Source: an uncultured Castellaniella sp.
GTDB lineage: Bacteria; Pseudomonadota; Gammaproteobacteria; Burkholderiales; Burkholderiaceae_B
DNA length: 64,000 bases
Assembly (NCBI RefSeq): GCF_937988725.1
Contig: NZ_CALKHS010000004.1
Location: 310,001 to 374,000 of the forward strand
Direction: 5' to 3'
Each line of letters starts with the position of its first letter. Position 1 is the stretch's first letter. The notes under the pieces are model-generated. The model was not told the origin of the DNA. It saw nothing but the letters and a program-made list of their open reading frames with translations, and did not search any database. The translations under genes and the position numbers were made by a program. Positions 26,518-34,929 of this stretch are shown in pieces.

Positions 26518-26961
26518 TCAGGATTCCCAAGTTCCCGCCGACAGCTGATGACCTCGCACGTCGTGGCCCGCGTCCCGGTACTGCGCCCAGCGGCTGCGGG
26601 CGGCTTCCCGGTCGGCTTCGTGCCCGGACACGATTTCCAGGATGCGGGCGAACTGGCCGGCATCCGGCGGGCAGGCGAGATCCAGGTTCAGCAGCCAGCC
26701 GGTGGCCGGCGCCGCCGCCAGGGCCTGGGCATCGGCCACCAGGATGACGTCGGCCTGGTCCGCCAGGGGGTCGTGCGCGTAGGCGTGGGGGATGAAGCTG
26801 GCGGGGTCGAAATCCCAGAGCAGCCCGTCGAAGCGCCGCAGGCGCCGGGGATCGGTGCAGTAGACCAGCAGGCGGTGGCCCGCCTGCACATGGCGGGCCG
26901 TGGTGCGGCAGGCCGCCCGCAGGCGGTGGGCGGCGCCATAGGCGAAATCCACGCGGCTCAT
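26518..26961 (-). CDS. holC: DNA polymerase III chi subunit
   Basis: Clamp-loader accessory subunit that links the replisome to SSB. The 147-residue protein starts MSRVDFAYGAAHRLRAACR, has the family's HRLLVYCTDPRRLRRFDGLLW and FIPHAYAHDPLADQADVIL segments, and ends with a W-E-S tail. It overlaps pepA by four bases, and pepA-holC is a widely conserved pair. The longer frame in which it lies runs far upstream through pepA, but ATG 26961 fits the family start and the ATGA overlap. Confidence 0.9.
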   Translation of the reverse strand: MSRVDFAYGAAHRLRAACRTTARHVQAGHRLLVYCTDPRRLRRFDGLLWDFDPASFIPHAYAHDPLADQADVILVADAQALAAAPATGWLLNLDLACPPDAGQFARILEIVSGHEADREAARSRWAQYRDAGHDVRGHQLSAGTWES

Positions 26962-28454
26962 GCGCCGCATTGCCCCAGCAGATACTGCGTCAGCAGGGGC
27001 ACCGGGCGGCCGGTGGCGCCTTTCTGCTTGCCTTCCAGCCAGGCGGTGCCGGCGATGTCCAGGTGCGCCCAGCGGTATTTGCCGGTGAAGCGCGACAGGA
27101 AGCAGGCGGCGGTGATGGCTCCGGCCGGGCGTCCGCCGATGTTGGCCATGTCGGCGAAGTTCGATTTCAGCTGATCCTGGTAGGCGTCTTCCAGGGGCAT
27201 GCGCCAGGCGGGGTCCTGGGCCTGGCGGCTCGCCGCCAGCAGTTCGCCGGCCAGGACGTCGTCCTGGGTGAACAGGCCGCTGTTGACGTGGCCCAGGGCG
27301 ATGACGCAGGCGCCGGTCAGGGTGGCCACGTCGACGACGGCGGCCGGCTTGAAGCGTTCGGCGTAGGTCAGGGCGTCGCACAGGATCAGGCGGCCTTCGG
27401 CGTCGGTGTTCAGGACCTCGATGGTCTGGCCCGACATGCTGGTGATGATGTCGCCCGGCTTGACGGCCGAGCCGCTGGGCAGGTTCTCGCAGCTGGGCAC
27501 GATGCCGATGACTTCGCGCGGCAGGTCGAGTTCGGCCACGGCGCGCATCGTGCCCAGGACGCTGGCCGCGCCGCACATGTCGAACTTCATTTCGTCCATG
27601 GCCGGACCGGGCTTCAGGGAGATTCCGCCGGCATCGAACGTGATGCCCTTGCCGACCAGCACGATCGGGGCGGCCTTGCGGGCCGCGGGCTTGCTGGGCG
27701 TGTGGCGCAGCACGATGAAGGCCGGCGGTTCGACCGATCCCTTCGCCACGGACAGGAAGGAACCCATCTTCAGGGCTTCGATCTTCTTCCGGTCCAGGAC
27801 TTCGGCCTTCAGGGTCTTGAACTGCTTGGCCAGGCCCCGGGCGGTCTGGCCCAGGTAGGTGGGGGTGCAGACATTGGGCGGCAGGTCGCCCAGCAGGCGG
27901 GCCAGGTTGACGCCGGCGCCGATGGCCGCGCCTTGTTCCAGGCCGGTCTTGGCCTGGGCGGCCTTGGACCGGGGCAGGTGCAGGGTGAAGCTGCGCAGCT
28001 TGACGGCGGGCTTGGCCCGGCTGAATGTCTGATCGTAGCGGTAGGTCGCTGCGGCGACCAGGCGGGCCGCCGTGCGCGCGCAGTCCGTCGGGGATGCGTC
28101 GCCGGCGTTCAGGGCGCACAGCGTGGAGACCGCCGTGCCGACGCCCGCGCTCACGCAGTAGCCCGCGAATGCCTGGTGCGCCTTGGCCAGGATGGCCGCC
28201 GTCAGGCTGTCCTGGCGGCCCAGGCCGAGTAGAATGACCCGGTCGGCGGTGATGCCGGCCGGCGCGTGCAAGGTCAGGCAGCTGCCGGGGGCGGCATCGA
28301 ATTCCGACTGGACGACGGCGCGGATCGCACCGCCGGATGCCTGGTCCAGCGCGTCGGCGGCGGGGCTCAGGATGCCGTCCTGGAAAACGCCGATGGCCAG
28401 CGCCTGGGCTTTCAATGTGTGCAGAGAGGTCGCGGTGCTTGTGCTAAATTCCAT
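26958..28454 (-). CDS. pepA: Leucyl aminopeptidase PepA
   Basis: Di-zinc/manganese hexameric M17 aminopeptidase, also a DNA-binding regulator in some bacteria. The 498 residues hold the metal-binding signature NTDAEGRLILCDAL and the preceding VGKGITFDAGGISLKPG segment with the Lys and Asp ligands. I choose ATG 28454 (MEFSTSTATSLHTLKAQALA), which follows AAAGGAAAG. The in-frame start at 28511 adds 19 residues without support. It is divergent from lptF with about 100 bases between. Confidence 0.96.
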   Translation of the reverse strand: MEFSTSTATSLHTLKAQALAIGVFQDGILSPAADALDQASGGAIRAVVQSEFDAAPGSCLTLHAPAGITADRVILLGLGRQDSLTAAILAKAHQAFAGYCVSAGVGTAVSTLCALNAGDASPTDCARTAARLVAAATYRYDQTFSRAKPAVKLRSFTLHLPRSKAAQAKTGLEQGAAIGAGVNLARLLGDLPPNVCTPTYLGQTARGLAKQFKTLKAEVLDRKKIEALKMGSFLSVAKGSVEPPAFIVLRHTPSKPAARKAAPIVLVGKGITFDAGGISLKPGPAMDEMKFDMCGAASVLGTMRAVAELDLPREVIGIVPSCENLPSGSAVKPGDIITSMSGQTIEVLNTDAEGRLILCDALTYAERFKPAAVVDVATLTGACVIALGHVNSGLFTQDDVLAGELLAASRQAQDPAWRMPLEDAYQDQLKSNFADMANIGGRPAGAITAACFLSRFTGKYRWAHLDIAGTAWLEGKQKGATGRPVPLLTQYLLGQCGA

Positions 28455-28554
28455 TCGTCTTTCCTTTGATCCAGCAGCTTTCGGGGTGTGTGCGGCCAGT
28501 CTGCCGACCACCGCCTTTGTTCAGGATTGATGGTTCATTATTCCGCATTTTCCC

Positions 28555-29676
28555 ATGTCATTGTTCAAGCGCGCCGTCTTTTCCGAGATCACCAGCCATG
28601 CCGGCATCGTGTTCTCCACTTTATTGGTGGTCTGGCTCAGCGTGCTGATCGTGCGTCTGCTGGGCGAAGCCGCCAATGGCGACATCGGCGCCAACGTCGT
28701 GCTGGGGCTGGCGGCCTTTTCCAGCATCACGGCATTGCCGGTCATTCTGTCGGTGGCCCTGTTCGTGGCGGTGCTGACGACCATCACGCGCAGCTACCGT
28801 GAATCGGAAATGCCCGTCTGGTTCGCCAGCGGCCTGTCGCTGGCCGACTGGCTGCGTCCGGTCATGATGTTCGCCTTGCCGGTCGCCGCCGTGGTGGCGG
28901 TGCTGACGCTGTCGGCATCGCCCTGGGCGTACGGGCAGATCGCCGAATACCGCCAGCGCTTCGAGCAGCGGTCCGATCTGTCCAAGGTCACGGCGGGCCA
29001 GTTCATCGAGACCGACGACGGGCAGCGGGTGTTCTTCGCCGAGTCGCCCTCGCGTCCCGAGGACGAACTGGGCCGCGTCGTGGCGCGCATCATCGAACCC
29101 GACTGGCTGAGCGTCGTCACCGCAGACAGCGCCGCCATCCGCACGGAGGCCAACGGCGACCGCTTCCTGGTGCTGGGGCCGGGACACCGCTATGACCTGA
29201 AGCCGGGCACTCCCGAATTGCGGCTGCTGGATTTCCAGCGGTATGGCGTGCGGATCGAAAGCCGCACGGATCCCGGGGCGCTGGAAGCCGCCCGCCAGAA
29301 GGCGCTGCAGGAAATCAAGGCGCGCCCGACGCTGGATCTGCTGGTGCGCGGGGATAACGAATCCCTGTCCCAGCTGATGTGGCGCCTGGCCCTGCCGATC
29401 GCCGTGCTGAATCTGGCGCTGATCGCTCTGCCGCTGGGCGCGGTCAATCCGCGCCTGGGGCGTTCCGGCGACCTGCTGCTCGCCGGGCTGCTGGCGCTGC
29501 TCTACATGAACCTGATCAATCTGTCGCGCGGCTGGATCAGCAACGGGGTGCTGTCGTTCGGGCTGGGGGTCTGGCTGGTCCATGGCCTGTTCCTGGCCCT
29601 GGGGCTGGGGCTGCTGTGGCGGCGCATCCGCATGCCCAGGCCGCGCGGCCGGGCGGCGGCGCCCGCCGCCGGCTGA
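28555..29676 (+). CDS. lptF: LPS export permease LptF
   Basis: Inner-membrane permease that with LptG and the ATPase LptB extracts lipopolysaccharide into the Lpt bridge. The 373 residues begin MSLFKRAVFSEITSHAGIVF, have three N-terminal membrane helices, a periplasmic beta-jellyroll domain (about 130-265) and three C-terminal helices. It is divergent from pepA, the normal setting. The next gene is an unrelated LysR regulator on the opposite strand, so the lptG gene that usually follows directly is not here. The last residues (RPRGRAAAPAAG) are low-complexity. Confidence 0.93.
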   Translation: MSLFKRAVFSEITSHAGIVFSTLLVVWLSVLIVRLLGEAANGDIGANVVLGLAAFSSITALPVILSVALFVAVLTTITRSYRESEMPVWFASGLSLADWLRPVMMFALPVAAVVAVLTLSASPWAYGQIAEYRQRFEQRSDLSKVTAGQFIETDDGQRVFFAESPSRPEDELGRVVARIIEPDWLSVVTADSAAIRTEANGDRFLVLGPGHRYDLKPGTPELRLLDFQRYGVRIESRTDPGALEAARQKALQEIKARPTLDLLVRGDNESLSQLMWRLALPIAVLNLALIALPLGAVNPRLGRSGDLLLAGLLALLYMNLINLSRGWISNGVLSFGLGVWLVHGLFLALGLGLLWRRIRMPRPRGRAAAPAAG

Positions 29677-29692
29677 TCCGGCGCGGGGCGCT

Positions 29693-30655
29693 TCATGCCG
29701 CGGGCGCGTCCGTCCCGTAGGATGGCGCCCAGTCCTCGGCGGGCGTGCGCAGGGTGCGGCTGCCGCCTTGCAGCAGTTCGCGGTTCAGGTCGATGGCATG
29801 CTTCAGATAGTCCCATAGGGCCATGACGCGCCGCGTCTGGCGCAGGTCTTCGTGGCAGTACATCCAGAAGCTGCGGGTGACGTGGATGTCGTGCGGCAGG
29901 ACCGGCGCCAGACGCGTGTCCTGCGCCGCCAGGAAGCACGGCAGGATCGCCAGGGCCTGGCCGCCCAGGGCCGCCTGGTACTGGGCCAGCACGCTGGTGC
30001 TGCGGAACACGACGTTCGCCGCCGGCGCCAGGTCGTCCAGATAGCGCAGGCGGTCGCTGAACAGCAGTTCGTCCACGTAACCGATGAAGCGGTGCCGTTC
30101 CAGGTCGTGCCGGTGGCGGATGGGCGGCTGGCGATCCAGGTATTCCCGCGTGCCGTACAGCTGCAGGACGTAGTCCCCGAGCTTGGTGCACAGATAGGGG
30201 CCGCGCTGGGGGCGTTCCAGGGCGATGGCGATGTCGGCCTCGCGCTTGGACAGGCTGATGTAGCGCGGCACCGGCATGATGTCCAGGGTCATGCCGGGAT
30301 GGCGGCGCTGGAAGTCGATCATCAGCGGCGTCAGGATGGTGCTGCCGAAGCCTTCGGTCGAGCCGATGCGCAGGTGGCCGGAAGGCCCCTGGGCGGCTCC
30401 CGACAGGGCCTCGCGGGCGGCGAGCAGGGCGCTTTCCACCTGTTCGGCGTAGGCGAAGAAACGCTGGCCTTCTTCCGTCAGGGTGAAGCCGCTGGCGCGG
30501 GATTTCTCGAACAGCGTGATGCCCAGGTCCAGTTCCAGGCTCCGGATGCGCCGCGTGACGGTGCTGTGCCGCACCCCCAGCCGCTGGGCGGCGGCGCTGG
30601 CCCGCTGCGTGCGGGCGACTTCCAGAAAGTAGCGGATGGCATCCCAGTCGCTCAT
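29693..30655 (-). CDS. LysR-family transcriptional regulator, divergent from mmsA
   Basis: A 320-residue LysR regulator. The winged helix-turn-helix is at about residues 5-62 (IRYFLEVARTQRASAAAQRL, then HSTVTRRIRSLELDLGITLF), and the effector domain contains QGPSGHLRIGSTEGFGSTI. ATG 30655 gives the normal LysR start. In-frame codons to 30718 add an unlikely leader lying in the operator region. It is divergent from the aldehyde dehydrogenase gene, the classical layout for a LysR protein controlling its neighbour. The two 11-bp direct repeats between them are the candidate binding site. The effector is unknown. Confidence 0.9.
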   Translation of the reverse strand: MSDWDAIRYFLEVARTQRASAAAQRLGVRHSTVTRRIRSLELDLGITLFEKSRASGFTLTEEGQRFFAYAEQVESALLAAREALSGAAQGPSGHLRIGSTEGFGSTILTPLMIDFQRRHPGMTLDIMPVPRYISLSKREADIAIALERPQRGPYLCTKLGDYVLQLYGTREYLDRQPPIRHRHDLERHRFIGYVDELLFSDRLRYLDDLAPAANVVFRSTSVLAQYQAALGGQALAILPCFLAAQDTRLAPVLPHDIHVTRSFWMYCHEDLRQTRRVMALWDYLKHAIDLNRELLQGGSRTLRTPAEDWAPSYGTDAPAA

Positions 30656-30659
30656 GGCT

Positions 30660-30691
30660 TGTGCAAATATCGTCAACCAATGTGCAAATAT
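30660..30691. promoter_or_regulatory. Paired direct repeats in the LysR/mmsA divergent region
   Basis: TGTGCAAATAT occurs twice (30660-30670 and 30681-30691), exactly 21 bp apart, so both copies face the same side of the helix. They lie directly next to the LysR start and in the region from which mmsA must be transcribed. A regulator operator is likely. Whether the LysR protein itself binds is an inference. Confidence 0.55.
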
Positions 30692-30833
30692 TTTCATGGT
30701 AATAAGTTTTTTACACAACTACACTGGGGCATGACATGAGGCGGCGCGCCGCGAGTGTCCTCTTCGGATCGACCGAACAGGGCGCGGGCAGCCCGTCCAC
30801 AGGAATCCACCCGATTTCAACAAGGAGACTTGC

Positions 30834-32327
30834 ATGAGCGATATTCCACGCGTCCCGTTACTGATCGACGGGAAACTGGTCCAGTCCGAAACCAAGGAAT
30901 GGCGGGACATCATCAATCCGGCCACCCAGGAAGTGGTGGCGCGGGTGCCTTTCGCCACGCCGGCCGAGGTCGAACGCGCCATCGCCAATTCGAAGGAAGC
31001 GTTCAAGACCTGGCGCAACGTCAGCCAGGCCAAGCGCCGTCAGATCATGACCGACCTGGCCCGCCTGCTGCGGGAGAACACCGGCAAGATCGCGGAAGTC
31101 CTGTCCCGCGAACACGGCAAGACCATCCCCGACGCCGAGGGCGAGGTCGCCCGCGGGCTCGAAGGCGTGGAACACGCGGTCTCGGCCAATGTGCTGCAGC
31201 TGGGCGATTACGCCGAAAACGCCGCCACCGGCATCGACGTCTACAACATCCTGCAGCCGCTGGGCGTCTGCGCCGGCATCACGGCCTTCAATTTCCCGGT
31301 GATGCTGCCCTGCTGGATGTTCCCGATCGCCGTCACCATGGGCAATACCTTCGTCTACAAGCCGTCCGAACAGGACCCGACCGCCTCGCTGATGGTGGCG
31401 CAGCTGGCCCTGGAAGCCGGCCTGCCCCCGGGGGTGCTGAACGTCGTGCACGGCGGCCCGGACGTGGCCAACACCCTGTGCGACCACCCGGACATCAAGG
31501 CCGTGTCCTTCATCGGCTCCACGCGGGTGGGCACGGAAATCTACCGCCGCTCGTCCAATGCCGGCAAACGCTGCCAGGCCATGATGGGGGCCAAGAATCA
31601 CAGCATCATCATGCCCGATGCCGATCGCGAGGCCGCCCTGAATTCCATGCTGGGCGCCGCCTTCGGCGCCGCCGGCGAACGCTGCATGGCGATTTCCGTG
31701 CTGGTGCTGGTCGGCGAGGCGCAGAAATGGCTGCCGGACTTCGTCGAGCGGGCCAGGAAGCTGAAGGTCAACATCGGCACCGACCGCCAGGCGGACCTGG
31801 GCCCCCTGATTTCGCCCGCCGCCAAGAAGCGGGTCGAAGGCTTCATCCAGAAGGGCGTGGACGAAGGCGCCGAACTGGTGCTCGACGGGCGCGGGATCAA
31901 GGTCCCGGGCTACGAGCAGGGCAATTTCGTCGGCCCCACCGTGTTCAGCAAGGTCAAGGCCGGCATGAGCATCTACGAAGAGGAGATCTTCGGGCCGGTG
32001 CTGTCCGTGGTCCTGGTCGACACCCTGGAAGAAGCCGTCGAGTTCGTCAACGCCAACCCCAACGGCAACGGCACGTCGATCTTCACACAGGATGGCGGGC
32101 ATGCCCGGTATTTCCAGAACAACATCGACGTCGGCCAAGTGGGCATCAACATCCCCATCCCGGTGCCGGTGGCCTGGTTCAGCTTCACGGGCTCGCGCGC
32201 ATCGAAGCTCGGCGACCTGGGTCCCAACGGCCGCCAGTCCATCTATTTCTGGACGCAGACCAAGACCATCACGGCCCGCTGGCAGGCGCATCCCACGGAT
32301 GTGAACACCACCATCGCCATGCGGTGA
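30834..32327 (+). CDS. mmsA: CoA-acylating methylmalonate-semialdehyde dehydrogenase
   Basis: Oxidises (methyl)malonate semialdehyde to propionyl-CoA or acetyl-CoA with NAD and CoA, in valine, beta-alanine and inositol breakdown. The 497-residue ALDH-fold protein has the catalytic Cys in FGAAGERCMAISV, the NAD loop FIGSTRVGTEIYRR, and the MMSDH-specific N-terminus (VPLLIDGKLVQSETKEW). The catalytic Glu of ordinary aldehyde dehydrogenases is replaced, as usual in this CoA-dependent group (GAKNHSIIMPDAD). AAGGAG precedes the ATG. The common partner mmsB (3-hydroxyisobutyrate dehydrogenase) is not next to it. Confidence 0.93.
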   Translation: MSDIPRVPLLIDGKLVQSETKEWRDIINPATQEVVARVPFATPAEVERAIANSKEAFKTWRNVSQAKRRQIMTDLARLLRENTGKIAEVLSREHGKTIPDAEGEVARGLEGVEHAVSANVLQLGDYAENAATGIDVYNILQPLGVCAGITAFNFPVMLPCWMFPIAVTMGNTFVYKPSEQDPTASLMVAQLALEAGLPPGVLNVVHGGPDVANTLCDHPDIKAVSFIGSTRVGTEIYRRSSNAGKRCQAMMGAKNHSIIMPDADREAALNSMLGAAFGAAGERCMAISVLVLVGEAQKWLPDFVERARKLKVNIGTDRQADLGPLISPAAKKRVEGFIQKGVDEGAELVLDGRGIKVPGYEQGNFVGPTVFSKVKAGMSIYEEEIFGPVLSVVLVDTLEEAVEFVNANPNGNGTSIFTQDGGHARYFQNNIDVGQVGINIPIPVPVAWFSFTGSRASKLGDLGPNGRQSIYFWTQTKTITARWQAHPTDVNTTIAMR

Positions 32328-32354
32328 GGCCGGCGGATCGCCGGATGTGAAAAG

Positions 32355-32393
32355 CAGGGCGCCGGCGCGGTTCCAGGACCGTCCGGCGCCCTG
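32355..32393. terminator. Long GC-rich hairpin after mmsA
   Basis: An 11-bp perfect stem CAGGGCGCCGG / CCGGCGCCCTG encloses 17 bases with a small inner stem (CGGT/ACCG). There is no T run, so it may be a Rho-linked terminator or an mRNA 3'-end stabiliser for mmsA. Confidence 0.6.
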
Positions 32394-32489
32394 CGGCGTC
32401 TCTGCTCCGCAGACTAAACAAATAACAAAAAATCATATAAAAGGCGTTTCATATTCCATATAATGGCTTTTCCTATAGGGCCATGGCAT

Positions 32490-33452
32490 ATGAACCTTCA
32501 GCAATTCCGTTTTGTCCGCGAAACCATCCGCCGCAACTTCAATCTGACTGAAGCCGCCCGGGCGCTGTATACCTCGCAGCCTGGGGTGTCGAAGGCCATC
32601 ATCGAATTCGAGGACGAGCTGGGCATCAAGATCTTCGAACGCCATGGAAAGCGCCTGAAGGGCCTGACCAAGCCGGGGCAGGCCGTGTCCACGGTCATCG
32701 ACCGCATCATGCGCGAAGTGGACAATCTGAAGAAAGTCAGCGATGAATTCGCCCAGCGCGACGAAGGCGCCCTGGTGATCGCCTGCACGCACACACAGGC
32801 CCGCTATCTGCTGCCGCGCGTGATTCCGGCCTTCCGGGCGCAGTTCCCGAAGGTGCACGTCTCGCTGGCCGAGGGCAATCCCGAACACCTGGCCCGTCTG
32901 GTGCTGCACGAGCAGGCCGATCTGGCCATCGCCACCGAGACCCTGGCCGATACGCCGGGCCTGGTGGCCCTGCCGGTATATTCGTGGGAACACACGCTGG
33001 TGGTGCCGCCCGACCACCCCCTGACCAGCCTGACGTCCAGCGCGGCCCGCAACCTGTCGCTGGAACATCTGGCCCAGTACCCCATCGTCACCTACGACCG
33101 GGCTTTCTCGGGGCGCCGCGCCATCGACGCCGCCTTCGAGCAGGCGGGCATCACGCCCGACATCGTGCTGGAAGCCATCGACGCCGACGTGGTCAAGACA
33201 TACGCGGACATCGGCCTGGGCATCGGCATCATCGCCGGCGTGGCCTTCGACCCGCGACGCGACAAAGGCCTGGTGGGGCTGCCGGCGGGCCATCTGTTCG
33301 GCAAGCACACCACCAGCGTCGCCATCAAGCGCGGCGTCTTCCTGCGCGATTACGTGTACGTGCTGATGGAGATGCTGGCCTCGGAACTGACCCGGGACCG
33401 GGTGTCCGAGGCCATCTCCCAGCCGGCTCCGGTCGTGCGCGAAGTCGCCTGA
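32490..33452 (+). CDS. CysB/Cbl-like LysR-family regulator
   Basis: A 320-residue LysR regulator close to CysB/Cbl. The characteristic start is MNLQQFRFVRETIRRNFNLT with the recognition helix in TSQPGVSKAIIEFEDELGIK, and the effector domain has CTHTQARYLLPRVIPAF. CysB/Cbl proteins usually govern sulfur or sulfonate assimilation. The neighbours here are mmsA and an amino-acid-type ABC transporter, so this copy may regulate an organosulfur or acid uptake function (inference). ATG 32490 is the family start. A TATAAT (32459-32464) in an AT-rich stretch gives a promoter -10. It converges with the transporter operon, with 11 bases between the stops. Confidence 0.9.
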   Translation: MNLQQFRFVRETIRRNFNLTEAARALYTSQPGVSKAIIEFEDELGIKIFERHGKRLKGLTKPGQAVSTVIDRIMREVDNLKKVSDEFAQRDEGALVIACTHTQARYLLPRVIPAFRAQFPKVHVSLAEGNPEHLARLVLHEQADLAIATETLADTPGLVALPVYSWEHTLVVPPDHPLTSLTSSAARNLSLEHLAQYPIVTYDRAFSGRRAIDAAFEQAGITPDIVLEAIDADVVKTYADIGLGIGIIAGVAFDPRRDKGLVGLPAGHLFGKHTTSVAIKRGVFLRDYVYVLMEMLASELTRDRVSEAISQPAPVVREVA

Positions 33453-33463
33453 GCGGCGGGGCG

Positions 33464-34198
33464 CTACACGCCCAGATAGGCGCGCTTCAGTTCCGGATCC
33501 TCGATCAGCTCGCGGGCCGGGCCTTCCTGCACGATGTTGCCGGTTTCCAGCACGTAGGCGCGGTCGGCCGCCGCCAGGGCCAGGTGGATGTCCTGCTCGA
33601 CCAGCAGCACCGTGACCCCCTGGTCGCGGATGGCCGACAGGCTGTCCATCAGCTGGTCGACGATGATGGGCGCCAGGCCCAGACTCATTTCATCCACCAG
33701 CAGCAGCCGCGGGCGCGCCATCAGGGCGCGGGCCATGGCGCACATCTGCTGTTCGCCGCCCGACATGCTGCCGGCCAGCTGGCGCCGCCGCTCGGCCATG
33801 CGCGGGAACTGGGCGTATACCTGTTCCAGATCGGCGCGGATGGCCGCCGTGTCCGAGCGCCGGTACGCGCCCATCAGCAGATTGTCCTGCACCGACATGC
33901 GGGGAAAGAGCTGGCGGCCTTCCGGAACCTGGACGATCCCCTGGCGGAAGATCTGATCGGGCGTGCTGCCCTGGATGTCCGAGCCGGCCCAGCTGATGCG
34001 GCCCGACTGGCTGGGCAGCAGGCCGGACAGGACCCGCAGCAGCGTGGTCTTGCCCGCGCCGTTGCTGCCGACCAGGGCCAGGAATTCGGCCTCGCGCACT
34101 TCCAGGTTGATGTCGTGCAGCACCTGCACCAGGCCGTAGCCGGCCGACAGATCGTGGATCCGCAGCAGCGGCGTGCGTGTCGAAGGGGTGGAGCTCAT
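33464..34198 (-). CDS. livF: Branched-chain-amino-acid-type ABC transporter ATPase LivF
   Basis: One of two cytoplasmic ATPases of an HAAT-family importer. The 244 residues have Walker A GSNGAGKTTLLRVL, signature SMSGGEQQMCAMARAL and Walker B LLLVDEMSLGLAP. A ten-residue Ser/Thr/Pro leader precedes the domain. The ATG overlaps the livG stop by four bases. It is the last gene of the five-gene operon livJ-H-M-G-F. Confidence 0.94.
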   Translation of the reverse strand: MSSTPSTRTPLLRIHDLSAGYGLVQVLHDINLEVREAEFLALVGSNGAGKTTLLRVLSGLLPSQSGRISWAGSDIQGSTPDQIFRQGIVQVPEGRQLFPRMSVQDNLLMGAYRRSDTAAIRADLEQVYAQFPRMAERRRQLAGSMSGGEQQMCAMARALMARPRLLLVDEMSLGLAPIIVDQLMDSLSAIRDQGVTVLLVEQDIHLALAAADRAYVLETGNIVQEGPARELIEDPELKRAYLGV

Positions 34199-34929
34199 GT
34201 GCGTTTCTTTCCCAGGTAGGCTTCGACCACGCGCGGGTCGCTCAGGACGCTGTCGGGCGCGCCGTCGGCGATCTTTTCGCCGTGGTGCAGCACCATGATG
34301 CGGTCCGACAGATTGCGGATGGCCTTGATCACGTGCTCGATGACGATGATGCTGATGCCGGTGTCGCGCACTTTGCGGATGATGTCGATGACTTCGTCGA
34401 TTTCCACCAGGTTCAGGCCGGCCATGACTTCGTCGCACAGCAGCACGCGCGGCTGCATGGCCAGGGCCTTGGCCAGTTCCAGGCGCTTGCGGTCCGGCCC
34501 GCCCAGGTCTTCGGCCCGCTGGTCCACGTGCTTGCCCAGGCCCACGAACTGCAGGCATTCGCGGGCGCTGTCGCGGGCCCTGGCCAGTTTCGCTTCGCCG
34601 CGGCCGCGCCCGAACAGGGCGCCGACGGCGACATTGTCCAGCACCGACAGACCCGGAAACGGCTGCATGATCTGGAACGTGCGCCCGATCCCCAGGCGCG
34701 CCCGCCGGAAGGCGGCCATGCGATCGATGCGCCGCCCGTCGAACCAGACTTCGCCTTCGGTGGGATTCAGCGTGCCGCTGAGCAGGCTGATGAGCGTGGT
34801 CTTGCCCGCGCCGTTGGGGCCGATGAAGCCCAGTATTTCGCCGGGCGCCAGGGAAAAGCTGACGTCATGGACCGCTACCAGCCCCGAGAAACGGCGCGTG
34901 AGCTGTCGGGCTTCCAGGATCGGGCTCAT
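34195..34929 (-). CDS. livG: Branched-chain-amino-acid-type ABC transporter ATPase LivG
   Basis: The second ATPase of the importer, 244 residues, with Walker A GPNGAGKTTLISLL and Walker B RVLLCDEVMAGLN. The signature region is AEDLGGPDRKRLELAKAL rather than the classical LSGGQ or LSYGQ, a variant seen in some subgroups that take up aromatic or other organic acids (from memory, not verified). The LivG-type C-terminal extension (VVEAYLGKK) is present. It overlaps livF and livM by four bases each. Confidence 0.93.
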   Translation of the reverse strand: MSPILEARQLTRRFSGLVAVHDVSFSLAPGEILGFIGPNGAGKTTLISLLSGTLNPTEGEVWFDGRRIDRMAAFRRARLGIGRTFQIMQPFPGLSVLDNVAVGALFGRGRGEAKLARARDSARECLQFVGLGKHVDQRAEDLGGPDRKRLELAKALAMQPRVLLCDEVMAGLNLVEIDEVIDIIRKVRDTGISIIVIEHVIKAIRNLSDRIMVLHHGEKIADGAPDSVLSDPRVVEAYLGKKRT

